Source: Sphaerulina vaccinii
Taxonomy: Eukaryota; Ascomycota; Dothideomycetes; Mycosphaerellales; Mycosphaerellaceae
Direction: 5' to 3'
Assembly (NCBI GenBank): GCA_022570795.1
Contig: JAKUDP010000002.1
Location: forward strand, 1,612,001 to 1,676,000
DNA: 64,000 nt
Below are positions 9,950-22,654 of this stretch, piece after piece. Every line of letters begins with the position of its first letter. The first letter of the stretch is position 1. A program made the translations under genes and the position numbers. The notes beneath the pieces were generated by a model. It had not been told where the DNA came from. It made no database searches and worked only from the letters and a program-made list of their open reading frames with translations.

Positions 9950-12900
9950 TATAGTAGCTTTGTATAAGCTTGTTATGCTCTCTACTTGCGCTACTAACTA
10001 CCTTCGCTATAGGTAAGTAGTAAATAGAAATATATTCCTATAAACTTAAATATACTTTTCCTATCTAGTATCTACTAACTCTATAGCTTTAGATTATTTC
10101 TACTTCTTCTTTATAGTATAGCTACTCGCTACCTACGACTCGAACTTATTAAGCGCTATATATTCTCTAATATACTCTTTAGGTTCCTACTAGTTATATT
10201 TCTTAGGCTATCCTCGCTACCTTACTAGGTAGTATTGGACTCCCTTTCGGACTTAAGTATTAAGAATCTTCTCGACTTTATATATACCCTCTTTGTCTAC
10301 GAGTAGTAGGCTCCCTACCTACGACTCGCTATCTTTTTAAGGCTTAAGAGAAGATATATAAAAGATATTATAGATATACGAGTTAGATAGTAAAGCTAGG
10401 CAATATACCTACTTTCCAACTATATTAATAACTTTAAATAGTCTAGCAAACTTATTTGCAAGCTTCTTTAAAGGCATCTTTAGCCTTAAGTTCTTAGTAG
10501 AGAGTAAGACTTACTATCCGATATTATACTATATTAGAGTATGCTTTATATTAAAGTACTTTGCTTGCGCTTTGCCTACTTCTTGCTATCGCTATATTAG
10601 CTTTTTATAGCTTTGCTTTAATCTTCGAGCTATATTAGTTGCTACTAGCACCTCCCCTTTAGGAAGCGCGCTCCGAGCTTCTCTTATATATACTACTAGC
10701 TCTAGATTGAATCTATAAAGCTCTATAAATAGAGACTTTATAGAAAGCGAATAAGTACTATTATTATAAGTAAACTTAGCCTATACTAATAGCTCTACCT
10801 AGTCGTCCTACTACTTACTATAGTAGATACGTAGGTACGTTTTAAGTATTTGGTTCGCACGCTTAGTCTAACTATTAGTCTAAAGATAGAAGGCTATACT
10901 TAGCCTATGCTTTACCTATACTTTATAGTAGAAGTCCGACTAGAACTAGCTAGTAAAGACCAAACCTCTATTACTTACGATTCTAGATAGTATACTATAG
11001 TAACGAACTACTTCCCTATATAGGATATTAATAAGGTCGATACTTATATATTTCTTAATAGTAGGTATAAAAATATATATTTTAGTATAGTAGTCGACAA
11101 TTATAAGAATCGTATTATATATATAGCTATCTCGCTTGCTTAGAGGAAGGTCTGTAATAAAGTCCCAAGTTAATTCTTAGAATAGCCTATCTAGTAGTAG
11201 TAGTATAGTTAACTCGCTATAGGGACAATAGTAACGCGCTTTGGCCTTCTAGTAACAACTATAGATCTCGATATAACTAGTAATATCCCTACTTATTTGT
11301 AGCTACTAGTACTTCTAATATATAAGAGTAATAGTCTTGTCTTTACTAAAGTAGCTAGTAAGAGAGTTGTTATAATATATATATATTACCTAAGTATATA
11401 ATATATAGTTCTTTAGTATATATAAAGCTTTTTCAAACTATAAGTTCCCTTCTTTAGTAATAAGCGCTTTGCCTATACTACTATTACTTATAGCCTTATT
11501 ATAGGCTTTTCGAGCCGAAGGCTCTAACTAGACAAGTAACTTTGTCTAATCTAGTACTAAGTTAGAAATATTAGCTATATATAGCTACTCCTACGCTACG
11601 ATTGCAGCCGCAACGCGAGCCGGTAGCGATATACCCGTACGCTTCTCTACTAGGCGTCGGTAAGTAAGCCTTTGTAAGGTAGGTACTACTTGTTCTACTA
11701 GTATTTCTAAGTAGGTAGAAAGAGATCTTATACTATAGATAAAGCCTCTATAGGATATTTACTCTTCGCCGAGTATAGTATATATAGAACGAATACGACG
11801 TATACTTAGATTACTTATATCTTACATACTAGGCGAGTATATAAGTATATCCTATACTTATAGTTTGCTTTGCAAGGTAGGTAGAAGAGTAGTAACTTGC
11901 TACTCCTCTATAGCGTAGTTACTATATCTCGAGGGTATATTAGCTAGGTTGCGAGTTCCTATCTAATATATAATAGTAAAGTTAAAAGCTATAAGGAAGA
12001 TTGCCTAGTAGGCCTAACAACCTATTAGTTTCTTTATACCTATAAACCCTTAGAGGTTTGTATAGTCGATAAGTACGTCGATTGTATATAGAGCGCCCTT
12101 AAGGTATAGCCGCTATACCTTAAACGACTCTATAACTACTAGTAGTTCTTAATTATATATTTTATAATTATACTCTACTAGAATTATCTTTCTTAAATAG
12201 AAGGTAATAGGGTGCTATTCCAATCTAAATAACTAGCTAAGAATGCTAGCAATTGCAAACTTAGATATATTACTCTCGATACGCAAGTATAGTATAGAGT
12301 TAAAGTACTTTAATAGAGGAGCTATTTGAAACCTCTTTTTAATTTTCTAGAATATATACTCTTCGGCTACGCCCTACTAGATAGGTCTAGGCTTCTTACC
12401 CTTTACTACTCCTTTAGATAGTACTATAAGCGCTGTCACGATTCGCAAGTATTCGAAGATAAACCTTCGATAAAAGTTAGTAAATCTAAGAAAAAATTGA
12501 ACCTCTATTAAAGTAGTAGGCCTTAGCTATATAGCAATTGCGTCTACCCTACTCTTATCTATCTTTATACTATTAGTAGTAACTATAAAGCTAAGGAAGT
12601 TAACCTCTTACTAGAAGAACTTGTACTTAGACCTTTAGGTATATAAACCGAACTTCTAGAGGCGCTTAAGTACCTTATATACGTCTCGCACGTATTGCTT
12701 GCGTATCTTGCTATAGATAAGGATATTATCTAGGTATACTATATAAATAATATTGACCAAACCTACTAAAGTATAGTTAATATAAGCCTAGAAGGTTGTA
12801 GGGGTATTAGTAAGCCTAAAAGGTATAACCTTATACTAGAAGTAACTATAACGCATATAGAACGCAGTCTTCTAGCAGTCGCTCGGCTTAATCCTAATAT

Positions 12901-15050
12901 AATAGTATATATTAGTAAGATCTAGAGTCGTAAACCAATTGGTACCTATAAGCCGATTAAGCGTCTTGCTAATAAGTAGTAGAGGGTATCGATTCTTAAT
13001 TATAATCTTATTAAGACCTCTATAGTCTATATATAGTCTAAGCTTACTATCTTTTTTAGAAACGAATAGAATAGGCGTACCCGCTTCGCTTACGGAGCGC
13101 TTAATCTAGTTATATTCTAGCCTAGCCTTAATATAGGCTTGGAGCTTTTTAAGTTCCTTCCTAGACTAGTAATATAGTAGTCGGAATAGTAGAATAGTGC
13201 TATCGCGTAGGTTAATTATATACTCTATACTATTAATAGGCTTGCTCCTTATTTGCTCTATAGGGTTAAGAATATTATTAAACTAATAGAACTCGATTAG
13301 TATAGGAGGTAGTACTATACTATCTTTAGCTACAAGTATAGTATATATATAAAGTACTTTCTTTAGATCCTTAAAGAACTCCTTAGTATTATAGATAGTA
13401 ACCTTCTCGAAGCTGTCTCTATAGTACTACTTGTCTGTCGCGCTATCGATACACACTTGCTAAGTACGTCGCTATACCCGACCGAGGATAAGGTTAGGCT
13501 TAGGTATGTTGTATATATAGAATATGCTACCTATAATATATTCGAACCCTATAGAGTCTATAATTTATATATAGATATAGTATGCCCTATAGTAATAATC
13601 TAGTTCTCCTATATAGGAAGTTGCTAGTAGTAATACTATATTAGGCTATTAAGGAAGGTTATATTATAAGATAAAGAATTTTATAATAATATTAATATTA
13701 GTAGTATTATTAAGCAAGCCGGTTGCGTCGATAAACTAACTATCTTATATTTCGACTACTACTTATATAGCCTTCGCCCTATTAACCTAAATAGGAAGGT
13801 AGCCTTTACTACTTAGCTCGGCATCTAAAGTTTATAGTCTTTCTTCGATATCTTCGCTTTTCCCTTATCTTTAGGTATAGCGACCTTGCGGACTACTAGC
13901 TCCTTGTCTACTTTGCTATTCGAGTAGATAGAGTCGGTAGCAATATAACCTTTCTTCCTATAGCTATAATACGTAAAGTAGGAGTAGTCTGGCTTAGACG
14001 ATAAGGCCTTGCCTCGATCGATACTATTAGTATAACAAGACTTGCTTTTGTCCTTATATCCTTTATACTTGTTAGTATTAGAGCGCTTGCGCTTTAACTT
14101 CTTATACTTGCGCTCTCGATCTTAAGTAGAGTTGCTATAGCGAGGAATAGTATTATTAGCCTATTCTAAGCGCCTTACTAATATAACAAGATCGGCTTGC
14201 TTACATAGAATAGAATAGCTCTTAATAATCTCTCTATAGAGGGACAGCTTTAGCTTTATAAGAAGGTAGCGAACTAACTACGTTTCGCTATAGTCCCCTA
14301 GCTAGGCCTCTATATAACCGAGGTTAGTAGCGAAGGAGCAAATACTCTAGTTGTCTCCCTACCTAGCCTAGTCGTACTTAATTATAATAAGTATTAGGCA
14401 GTTTGCCTAGTTACTAATAATACTATAGACCTAGGTCTCAAACTAGTTCCAAGTATAGTAAGCTAGAAGCAAGTCTTTATACTTATTATACTAGGTCTCC
14501 TATGCCTTGCCTACAAGCTATATAATAGTATATAGGACTTTCTCTTAATTAGACTTAAAGTTATACTTAGCGATAGCAAAGTTAACTTTATAGGTATAAA
14601 GGAACTCTCGAGCTTCCTTGTCTATATAGCCTTAGTATAGCTTAGAGTCGCGAATCTTAATACTATAACGCGCACCCGAAACGCTAGTAACTAGAGCGCT
14701 ACTCGTAGTCTCTTCGAAGTTATTATCTAGAAGAGGCTTAGTAGAAGTATATATAGGTACGATACTTAAGTTACCGAGTTCTCTATAAAGAGCTTTATTC
14801 TTATAAGTTGCTTACAATATATAAGCTTCTTTTTAGAGGGTAGTATTCTTAGCTTCGAGGTTAATATAAAGCTACTATATAATAGCTACGGCTTTAGTAT
14901 CCTCTTTATTAAAGCTATTATTATTACTATTATTAGCTCGTCTAGAGGCGCTAGTTATATCGACGTTGTTGCCTTCGTCTAGTCGCTAAGTCTTATTAGA
15001 GACGTCTTTAATACGACCCGGCTACTCGCTATATACGGGACGCTACCTTA
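9950..15050 (-). pseudogene. Gypsy gag-pol remnant with chromodomain
   Basis: Reading the minus strand from the right: a CCHC-like zinc knuckle near 13,935-13,985; the RT catalytic box at about 12,700-12,745, reading YLDNILIYSK where YLDDILIYSK is expected; RNase H at about 12,100-12,195 (...YNYKIYN-ELLVVIESFKV...); the integrase core at about 11,000-11,150 (...IIVDYYTKIYIFIPTI...); and at about 10,141-10,235 a chromodomain with YYLV-R-RG and EP spacing. Stops sit at conserved Trp positions, consistent with TGG-to-TAG RIP changes. Confidence 0.85.
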
Positions 15051-15106
15051 GAGCTATTATAGCCTCTATAGATTGCTACTCTTTAAAAAGGTTAAAGAAT
15101 TAGAAA

Positions 15107-15330
15107 TATAAGAGTAGGGGTATATAGCAATATATAGAGCGCTAGTTAATAAGAGTATTAGTTATATAAACTAATCCTTGCCTCTATAAAGGATATAGGA
15201 GCCCTTAGAGTTATAGAGCAACTACGTACTATATACGCTCTACCCTCGGGACCGAGGGTATAGGATTGCCTAGCAATCTAGATTCTCTTTTTAGAGTCAA
15301 GATACTATATTCTTAGACCTAGCTCTTATA
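15107..15330 (-). repeat. Gypsy 5' LTR
   Basis: The 224-bp partner of 8269-8492, followed directly by the second agcta duplication. Confidence 0.9.
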
Positions 15331-15335
15331 AGCTA
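15331..15335. repeat. Target-site duplication of Gypsy element (right)
   Basis: agcta, identical to 8264-8268. Confidence 0.85.
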
Positions 15336-15362
15336 TTACTAAATTTTACTATAGAAAATTCT
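15336..15362. repeat. Repeat R, RIPed copy, right end
   Basis: ttactaaatttta... continues the alignment to 26,573 onward (ttgctaaatttca...). The similarity fades by about 15,362. Confidence 0.65.
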
Positions 15363-18300
15363 ACTAAAGCTATTACTATTAGAGCTCTACTTAATAAAAT
15401 AAAGAGATCTAAAGTAGAAGGAGCGAAAGTTCTATATAATTAAAGTTTAGACTTAACTAGCTACGAACTTTAAGTATATAGATTTTCTATTATAAAGACG
15501 AGTATACTATTAGGTTAGCTATAGCGCTTGTCTATCCCTAATAAAGTAGAGCTTTAACCCTCTTAACTTTCTATATACCGAAACTAACAAGGTAGTTAGT
15601 AGCTACTTATACTAGAAGAGAGATAGTAGCTACCTATTCTATTATATTAGAATACTTATTATAGATTGCTACTAGTCTAGCCGGAATTTAAAAGGGTTAT
15701 ATAGCTTCGAATATACTTTTATAGCAAGGTATAAAGGTATAAAATAAAAAAAGAATATTTTATAAATATCTATAGTTTGTTACTTTATTATTCTTTTAGA
15801 AACCTAGATTCCTATACTAATATTAATCTCTAGCCTAAAATAAGTATTAATAACCGAGATATATTATATCTATACTAAACTCCTCTATATATAGCACGAC
15901 TATAGGAGTAATTTTTATATCCTTATACTCCTCGAAGAGACTATCGGTACTAAACTTAGTACTTAATACTATATTAACTAAATACTAGAACCTTATTAAA
16001 ATTCCTAGTTAGATATATAGCCTATACTACTCGACTATTTCTTTCGGGTCCTAATACTTTTAATTTGCTTTCTATACTATCTAGATTCTTTTCTACCTCG
16101 AGCTATACTAAATTCCTACTTTTCTATATACTTATTTATTAAGTTATATAATACTACTATAACCGTAGATAGATAGTTGCAGGTTAGGTCGCTAAATACT
16201 AGTTAATATATACTAAAACTAGGTATTAGAAGTCTAATATAAGCTAGATCTAAGTAAGGTCTATTATTACTTTAGTTCTTACCTAAGTAAGTATATATTT
16301 CTACTATAGAGCTAAAGTAGTCTACTATAGTAAAATAGTACTTTCTATTCTAGATCTATATTATAATATCTATAGGGATAACTTAGTAGTTCTAGGTAGA
16401 GTCTTCTATAACATAGAAGAGGGTTTATTAGCTATTATTTATAGTAAGATTCTCTACTTCGAAGTATAATATATAAAGTCTAATAGATTTTTATAGGACT
16501 ATATATAAAGGATTAGTAGAATCGACTAGTTATTTAGTAGTTAGAAGGTAATACTAATTCGAGAACGACGATAATATTTACTTCTATAAATAGCAAATAG
16601 TCTATATTACCTACCGAAGATACGGCTCTACCTATTATATTAAATAGCTAGAATTCTACTAAAGCCTATATCTAGTCGTCTTAGTCGATATCCGAGGATA
16701 GAGATTTCCGATTTCGGTCGTCTAGCTCTAAAGTACGTCCGGGAGCGCGCTAGAGATACGAGATATAGAATATCTTTAATCTAGTTAATAATATAGGAGT
16801 TGCTACCTATCGATAGGATATTCGCGCTCTCGCTATAATTCTACTAAGAATTAAGATCGCTATCTATAGATCTACTTTATATACTACTCGTATTATCGAA
16901 GACCTAATACTTATCGATATTTTATATTCGGACATTTCGCTTATATTACTAATACTTCGTTGCCTAGGTATCTATAGGTCTTATTACTCGGTACTAAACG
17001 AATTTGCGAATAGCGCGAATTGTCGCTAAATAACTCTTATTATTTAGTAGCTACTATAGTAATATATCTTCTAACTAGATATTATTTATATATTTATAAA
17101 ATATTTCGGAATATATATAGCTACTTAAAGTTTAGCTTCCTTTTTATTATAAGATACAAATCGTACTAACTCGAGCTATTTAATATAGGCAAACTTCCTC
17201 CTATACTACTAATTATACTAGTTCTACTTAGATATAAAGAGACTTATAATACCTAAACCTACTCGATAGCTTAGGACTATATTCTATATACTTTTATAGT
17301 TATACTAGATCGTATCGAATAGCCTTACTATTTTTATTACAATTTGCGCAAGCTTAGCAAAAAGTAGCTATTAGAATACAATCCCGAGCTAATACTTAAA
17401 TATAATTTCTATTACTATATATTCTATAAGGACGAAATCTAACGTAACCTAGTCCCTTATAAAAAAGTACGACGTATCGATAAATACGTTCTTAATTATA
17501 TATTCGAACTCTACTAGCTCTTTCGATAGCGATTTAATTCCTACTCCGAACGTCTTATTACTAATTACCTTCTCTGCCTTGCTAGCGAAGAGGATCGCTA
17601 TATCGGTTGCTAGAAGCTGCAATATTACAAAGTATAATTAAAACTATACCCCGAGGTCTTCTAGTTTATCCTTAAATTACTAGCTATAGAAGTTGGTAGA
17701 AGTAGCAAGCTATTGCTAGTCTAGTATTATATCTACTTTTAGAATTATATCCGAGAAGAGCTAGAATCGAAAGTACTAGTTAAGGATTATATAACTAGTA
17801 TTATTATATAAAATAGTCTAGAGTATAAAGAGCTCTATAAGAACTTTATATACTACCCTATAGTAATTAAGCAACTTAACCAAGTCGCCTAAGAACTCCT
17901 AGCGAGGTTATTAGCTAGCTAGATAGGCCTATAGAGGACGAAGAACCTTATACCTCTATCTTTACTAGCTAAAGTATTATTAATAAAGTTATAATACTAT
18001 ATTCTTACTTCTTTAGTAACTACTAGAGAAAGGCTATCGACTAGTTATAGTAGGAGAGGAATATAGAAATATTACTATTATTCTAGCCTATTATATAGTA
18101 ATAGATAGCAAATACTAAAATAGTATAAAAGAGTACTATACTCTAATTGTTTATTACAATCTCTAGGAATACTATTTTTAAAAAGCCCTCTCTATTATAA
18201 TTAAAGGTATAGTAGTAATATATTATATACTACTAGTAGAATTTAATATAGTATTTTACCTCGTCGGTAAAAGAATTCTAGTACGTCGTACTCGCTATCT

Positions 18301-21300
18301 TAGGTTTAGATACTACGTTTATTAGATATATATACTCCTACTTACTTTTCTAATACCCTAGAACTTTAGTTAGCCCGGTCTTGCTATAGGCTCTTTTAGC
18401 GACTTATACTCTCGTATATTAGGTAACTCTTATTATACTTTCGCTAATTATAAACCTATAGTCGTAAAGCTTTTATATATATACTTACCTTAACTCTACG
18501 TTGCCTATAGGTATAGCAACTGCTCCTTATTTACTAATACTTTATATATTCTACTCCCTATAGCCTCTAGTATTATAGTCGTCGACGTGCTTATTAAGGG
18601 AGTATCGGCTTACTAGTATCCTCGAAGTTAGAGTAAGAAATTATACTCTCTATAGATATTATCTAGATCTAGTATAACCTTTGCTTTTACTAATATACTT
18701 TTAAAGGAATACTAGAAGTTTAAGGAAACTAATAACTATCTATAAAAGAGTTAACTAGACTATTACTATTTTTATAGAGGGTAGTATCTCTATAAGTAGT
18801 AGAGAGAGGTTGTTTTCGAGTAGAACTATATAGTTATAATAGCTATATTATATAGTATCTTTCTAATCTATAATTAGAATCCCGAACTTAGTAGGAGAGT
18901 TTATTAAATATAAAGGCTCGAAAAGTATATATCTATAAAGGTCTATATAAATATTATTCCTAGAGTACTAGCCTCTATTTATAAAATTACAAAGCTAGAG
19001 TATTACAAAGAGGGCGATACTCTACTCCTTATATATTATAAACCTTGTCGAAGCGAATCGAAGGTTAAAACGTCTATACTCTCTATAGAGGTTAGATCTA
19101 ACTACTAGTATAGTATTATTTTTAGATATAGCCTATAATAGTATTATTAGATTCTAACTAGTATAGCTACTTACGAGGCTATTATAAAAAGTAACTATAA
19201 ACGCAAGTACCCTCTTCGGCTACCTATTAATAGTATATAAAAATTAATATAATTAATATAATAATAGTTAAAATATAAGAGATAGAGTAGTAAAGACTCT
19301 ATATATAACTAGAATACCTAGAAAGCTATAATAATTATTTCTATAGAATACTAAGATAATTAGTATAGATAGGTATAATAATACTTTATATACTACGACT
19401 CTACAAATATAGTTATAAGATAATAGTTAAATATATAATATATAGGATTTAGAGGATTGTGCAAATAAGTATACTTTTTAGAAGAATATAATATTATCCC
19501 TAGAATATTAATTATAGGACCTCTAGAATATACTATATACCTTATAATACTAAGAAATACTACTAACTTCGAGGTCTAATAGTAAATAATAATCTAGAAC
19601 GAGCTAGATATTCGGTTTTGCTATAGAATCTAAATAATTACTAATACCTTAGAATCGACTATATATCCCTAGAAGTTAAAGTAATAGATCGCTTCTACTA
19701 ATAATAAAATAAATAGTAATTTTAATTAAATTATTTATTTATATTTCTTCTATAGATATAATTTTCTTTTAGTCCTATATAGGATAGTCTATCTAGTATA
19801 CGAGGAGAAAACCGTAGCTAGCAACCGGGTAAGAAACTCTCGTATCTATACTATTTATCTTCTATAGTATCGAACTACTTAAATTATAAGCTACTTCTTC
19901 TATAGCCTAGGTAGTATTAGTTAGCTATGCTACGCTCCTCCTCCTTCCTAGCCTACCTCTATACTTAATAATTACCTATACGAGTAAGAAGTAGGAGAGG
20001 ATGCGCTATTCTAGAAACTATATTATTACTATATATAGCCTTTTTACTAACCGAACAATCCTCGTCTAGTAGACTAGGTACTTAGATTAACTATTTATAT
20101 AAGTATATAGTATTATATACTAGGATACCTAGTAGTCTACTAGGACCTCTATAAGTAATATAGGAATAGTATAAAGATATAATAATTATTTATATATTTA
20201 GAGTTAGGCTAAGGAAGCTTATAATAAAAGCCTTACTAGAAATTAGTAATATTAGTTATTACTACTATAAGAAATATATACTAAAGTAGTTTATAGCTTT
20301 ATAAAGTCCTCTAAGTGCCGCAGATTAGTAGCTCTAGCTTTAGTATAGGCTTAGCCCTCTAAGCTTTATACTATTTATAGTTTAAGTATAACCCGAGTCT
20401 ATTTAGCTATACTACTTATCTATCCTAGTAGATTGAACTTCTTTAAAAAGTAAACAAATACCTATATTATACTATTCTCTACTAGGAAGTCTATATAGTA
20501 TAGAAGAGCTCGATCTAGATAGTAATACTTATAATAATACTAATAAAATATAGCTTCGAATTAAGGAACTAAGATATAGATATATTAGAGATTCTACTAC
20601 CTACTAGTTCCTACTCTATTAGAAATATAAAAAGATTTCTATTATATACTCTAGCTTAATCTACCTATCTACTAGATTATACTATAGTTGCTAGCGCTTT
20701 ATAATACCTACTCTAATATTATAATTATATACTAATTTCTTTTTATTATAGCTATTATATATTAGACGCTTACCTAAGTACTAAAATAGTATTACTATAT
20801 TAGTTAACTAACAATTCTTACTAAAAATAATAAGTTTACAAATCTTAACTTTTATATATTTATAAATAATATAGGTATTAGTAACTTAAGCTAAGCGAGC
20901 CTTTTTTTTTATATAGTTTAGCTTTTATACTTAATTTAATATTATAGCTATTAGTAGTATTTATTTATAAATTAAATATTATTTTTAAAAGCTAATTAAC
21001 CTCTTCTCTATTTATAAATAATATAGTCTATAGAGTTACTATAGTTTCTTAATATCCTCTATACTTTATAACTACTTTTACTATAGCTCTTCGACCTCTA
21101 TATTCTACTATTCTATAATCTAGGATAGTACTCGAGCTTCTATAGTATCTTTTCGAAATTTTTCTAGAAGTAGGAGCTTATAGAGCTTAGCCTCTATTTC
21201 TACTAATTTCCTATTATAGTTCTAGGCCTACTTTTAGAGTTATTAGAGCTTATAGAGATATACTTAATTCTAAGTAGCTATATAATTATTCTACTACTTT

Positions 21301-21729
21301 ATTTATTTACTCTTTCTAGTCTATTAACTAATACTCTATTTTAGAGTTTTTAGTTATATAATATATAGTTATACTATCTATCTATTTGCTCTAGCTTAGA
21401 ACTTTCTAATATATTATACTTCGAAGTATAATACTAATAACTTTATTAATATAGTAGTACTAAATATAGTAGAAGCTAAATCTTATAGTAGGTTTTTTCT
21501 ACCTTGCTATTCCTAGTATATAGAGTTCGACAAGGGGTACTATTTAGGACTAGCTCAAACTCTATATCTATATAAACTATTTATATTTAATATAAAACCT
21601 ATACTAGTAATTAGAAACTATATATTATACTTTTAGTACTATACTCTAGAATTTTATAGATTATAAGTATAGCTATTACAAATTAGAGGAGATAATATAA
21701 ATAATAATAGTACTAAAGAGAGTAGATAG
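15363..21729. other. RIPed sequence, elements not resolved
   Basis: This is 6.4 kb of AT-rich, CA/TG-depleted DNA. Long stretches, for example about 16,680-17,960 on the plus strand, have fewer stops than chance and look like decayed coding sequence, but no family motif could be read. No LTR pair was found. It is probably one or more further degraded transposons. Confidence 0.35.

Positions 21730-21784
<55 letters not shown>
21730..21784. repeat. (TAA)n microsatellite, 3' tail of a LINE
   Basis: About 18 tandem TAA units on the plus strand. On the minus strand this follows ...agcgccgagtata, the degraded 3' end of the LINE copy at 21,785-22,453. It is therefore best read as that element's simple-repeat tail. 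Confidence 0.7.
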
Positions 21785-21785
<1 letters not shown>

Positions 21786-22453
21786 TATTATACTCGGCGC
21801 TAGTACCGAAAGAGCTCTCTACTATATTATATAATTATAGTATCTATAATAGAATTATAGACTCCTAATAGCCTATCTATTCTATCCTAGATCAATCTGT
21901 TCCTCCTATATAGCAGTCTTGTTTGGCGGATTCTCGTAGGTAGTTAGTAGGCTGCAAGGTTCTTGAAGTCGTTCCTCCAAGTGTTGACCGTCCTATCTTT
22001 AGCTTGTCTTGCTGTTAGTACGAGGGTTCGTGGGGGTTTTCGGTGGGGGCTAGTGTTAGTGTATAGGCTTCATCGCCTCGGTGTCGTTTAATCCGGTGTC
22101 GCTTAGCTCGATAGGTCTTGGTACGGAGGACTTTCAAGACGGCCTGTAGCTACCGCGAAACAAATAGTCGACTGGACGGCATCGATATTAGGTGTCCACT
22201 TGTCGTTGTCTGATGTTGCTTTCCCTCCTAGAAAGAAGGAGAGGTTTCCTCTCATAGTCTCTGTATGCTGTAGCGTTTGAAGACGGGGTGCATCCCACAA
22301 GCGGCACCGGAACAGGAAGTGATCTACGGTTTCTTCCGCTCGGCTGCACGCACATTGATGTAACTCTGCGGCTCCAATCCGGTGCAAGTAGCTATTGAGT
22401 CGTGACATTCCTATACGGAGTTGCACGAGCACGCTCGCCTGTTTCTTGTTCAA
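21785..22453 (-). pseudogene. LINE ORF2 C-terminus and 3' UTR (copy B)
   Basis: The minus strand from 22,453 to 22,103 encodes 116 codons of the C-terminal cysteine/histidine region of a Tad1-like LINE ORF2: ...LVQLRIGMSRLNSYLHRIGA..., then C-A-C and HFLFRC (zf-RVT type), then ...MRGNLSFFLGGK.... The same segment recurs at about 40.39 kb and, RIPed, at about 56.32-56.64 kb. The 3' UTR continues to the (TAA)n tail. The last 100 or so bases are RIPed while the rest is not, so the RIP boundary cuts through this copy. 5'-truncated and non-functional. Confidence 0.8.
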
Positions 22454-22512
22454 TCCATTATATAACCTCCGTGTGTGGGACCTGGTATCGCGGCATCGAT
22501 CCGCCGTGTATG

Positions 22513-22620
22513 CTTTCCTACAGAGTGGATAGATGGATGAATGGATGGATGGAGTATATTCTGATCGGCGCTAAGCACCTAAAGGGCTCACTACGGATAT
22601 TACGAAATCGCTTTGCTTCT
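22513..22620 (-). mobile_element. LINE 3' end with TCCA tail (copy A)
   Basis: On the minus strand this reads ...gagccctttaggtgcttagc... and ends in tandem tccatccatcc. The same 3' terminus occurs at 40,868-40,917 and, RIPed, at 56,955-57,010. It is only about 110 bp and abuts LINE copy B on its downstream side. Confidence 0.75.
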
Positions 22621-22654
22621 TGAAAACTTCATGAAATCTAGGTAGCTTATTTAG

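Larger units (their letters stand above)
8269..15330 (-). mobile_element. Full-length Ty3/Gypsy chromovirus (RIP-dead)
   Basis: The element is 7,062 bp, with direct 224-bp LTRs at both ends starting tataa and ending ttata (TGTAA and TTACA before RIP) and a perfect 5-bp duplication, agcta. The gene order on the minus strand is zinc knuckle, RT, RNase H, integrase, chromodomain, so the 5' LTR is the right-hand one. A purine-rich tract on the minus strand abuts the left LTR as expected for the polypurine tract. No frame is open. The C-terminal chromodomain places it among chromoviruses. It sits in repeat R, whose sequence resumes at 15,336. Confidence 0.93.
430..21890. repeat. RIP-saturated AT-rich block (left)
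   Basis: Stop codons are dense in all frames, and CA and TG dinucleotides are nearly missing: positions 4561-4680 contain none of either. CG dinucleotides persist in many places. This is the expected end state of CpA-to-TpA repeat-induced point mutation in ascomycetes. The block holds a Copia element, a Gypsy element and pieces of an older repeat. The right edge at about 21,890 falls inside a LINE copy, so the mutated/unmutated boundary does not coincide with an element boundary. Confidence 0.9.

Noticed and set aside
21730..21784. CRISPR-like or telomeric repeat
   Set aside because: It is a plain TAA microsatellite without spacers, explained as a LINE tail. No TTAGGG arrays occur anywhere in the window.
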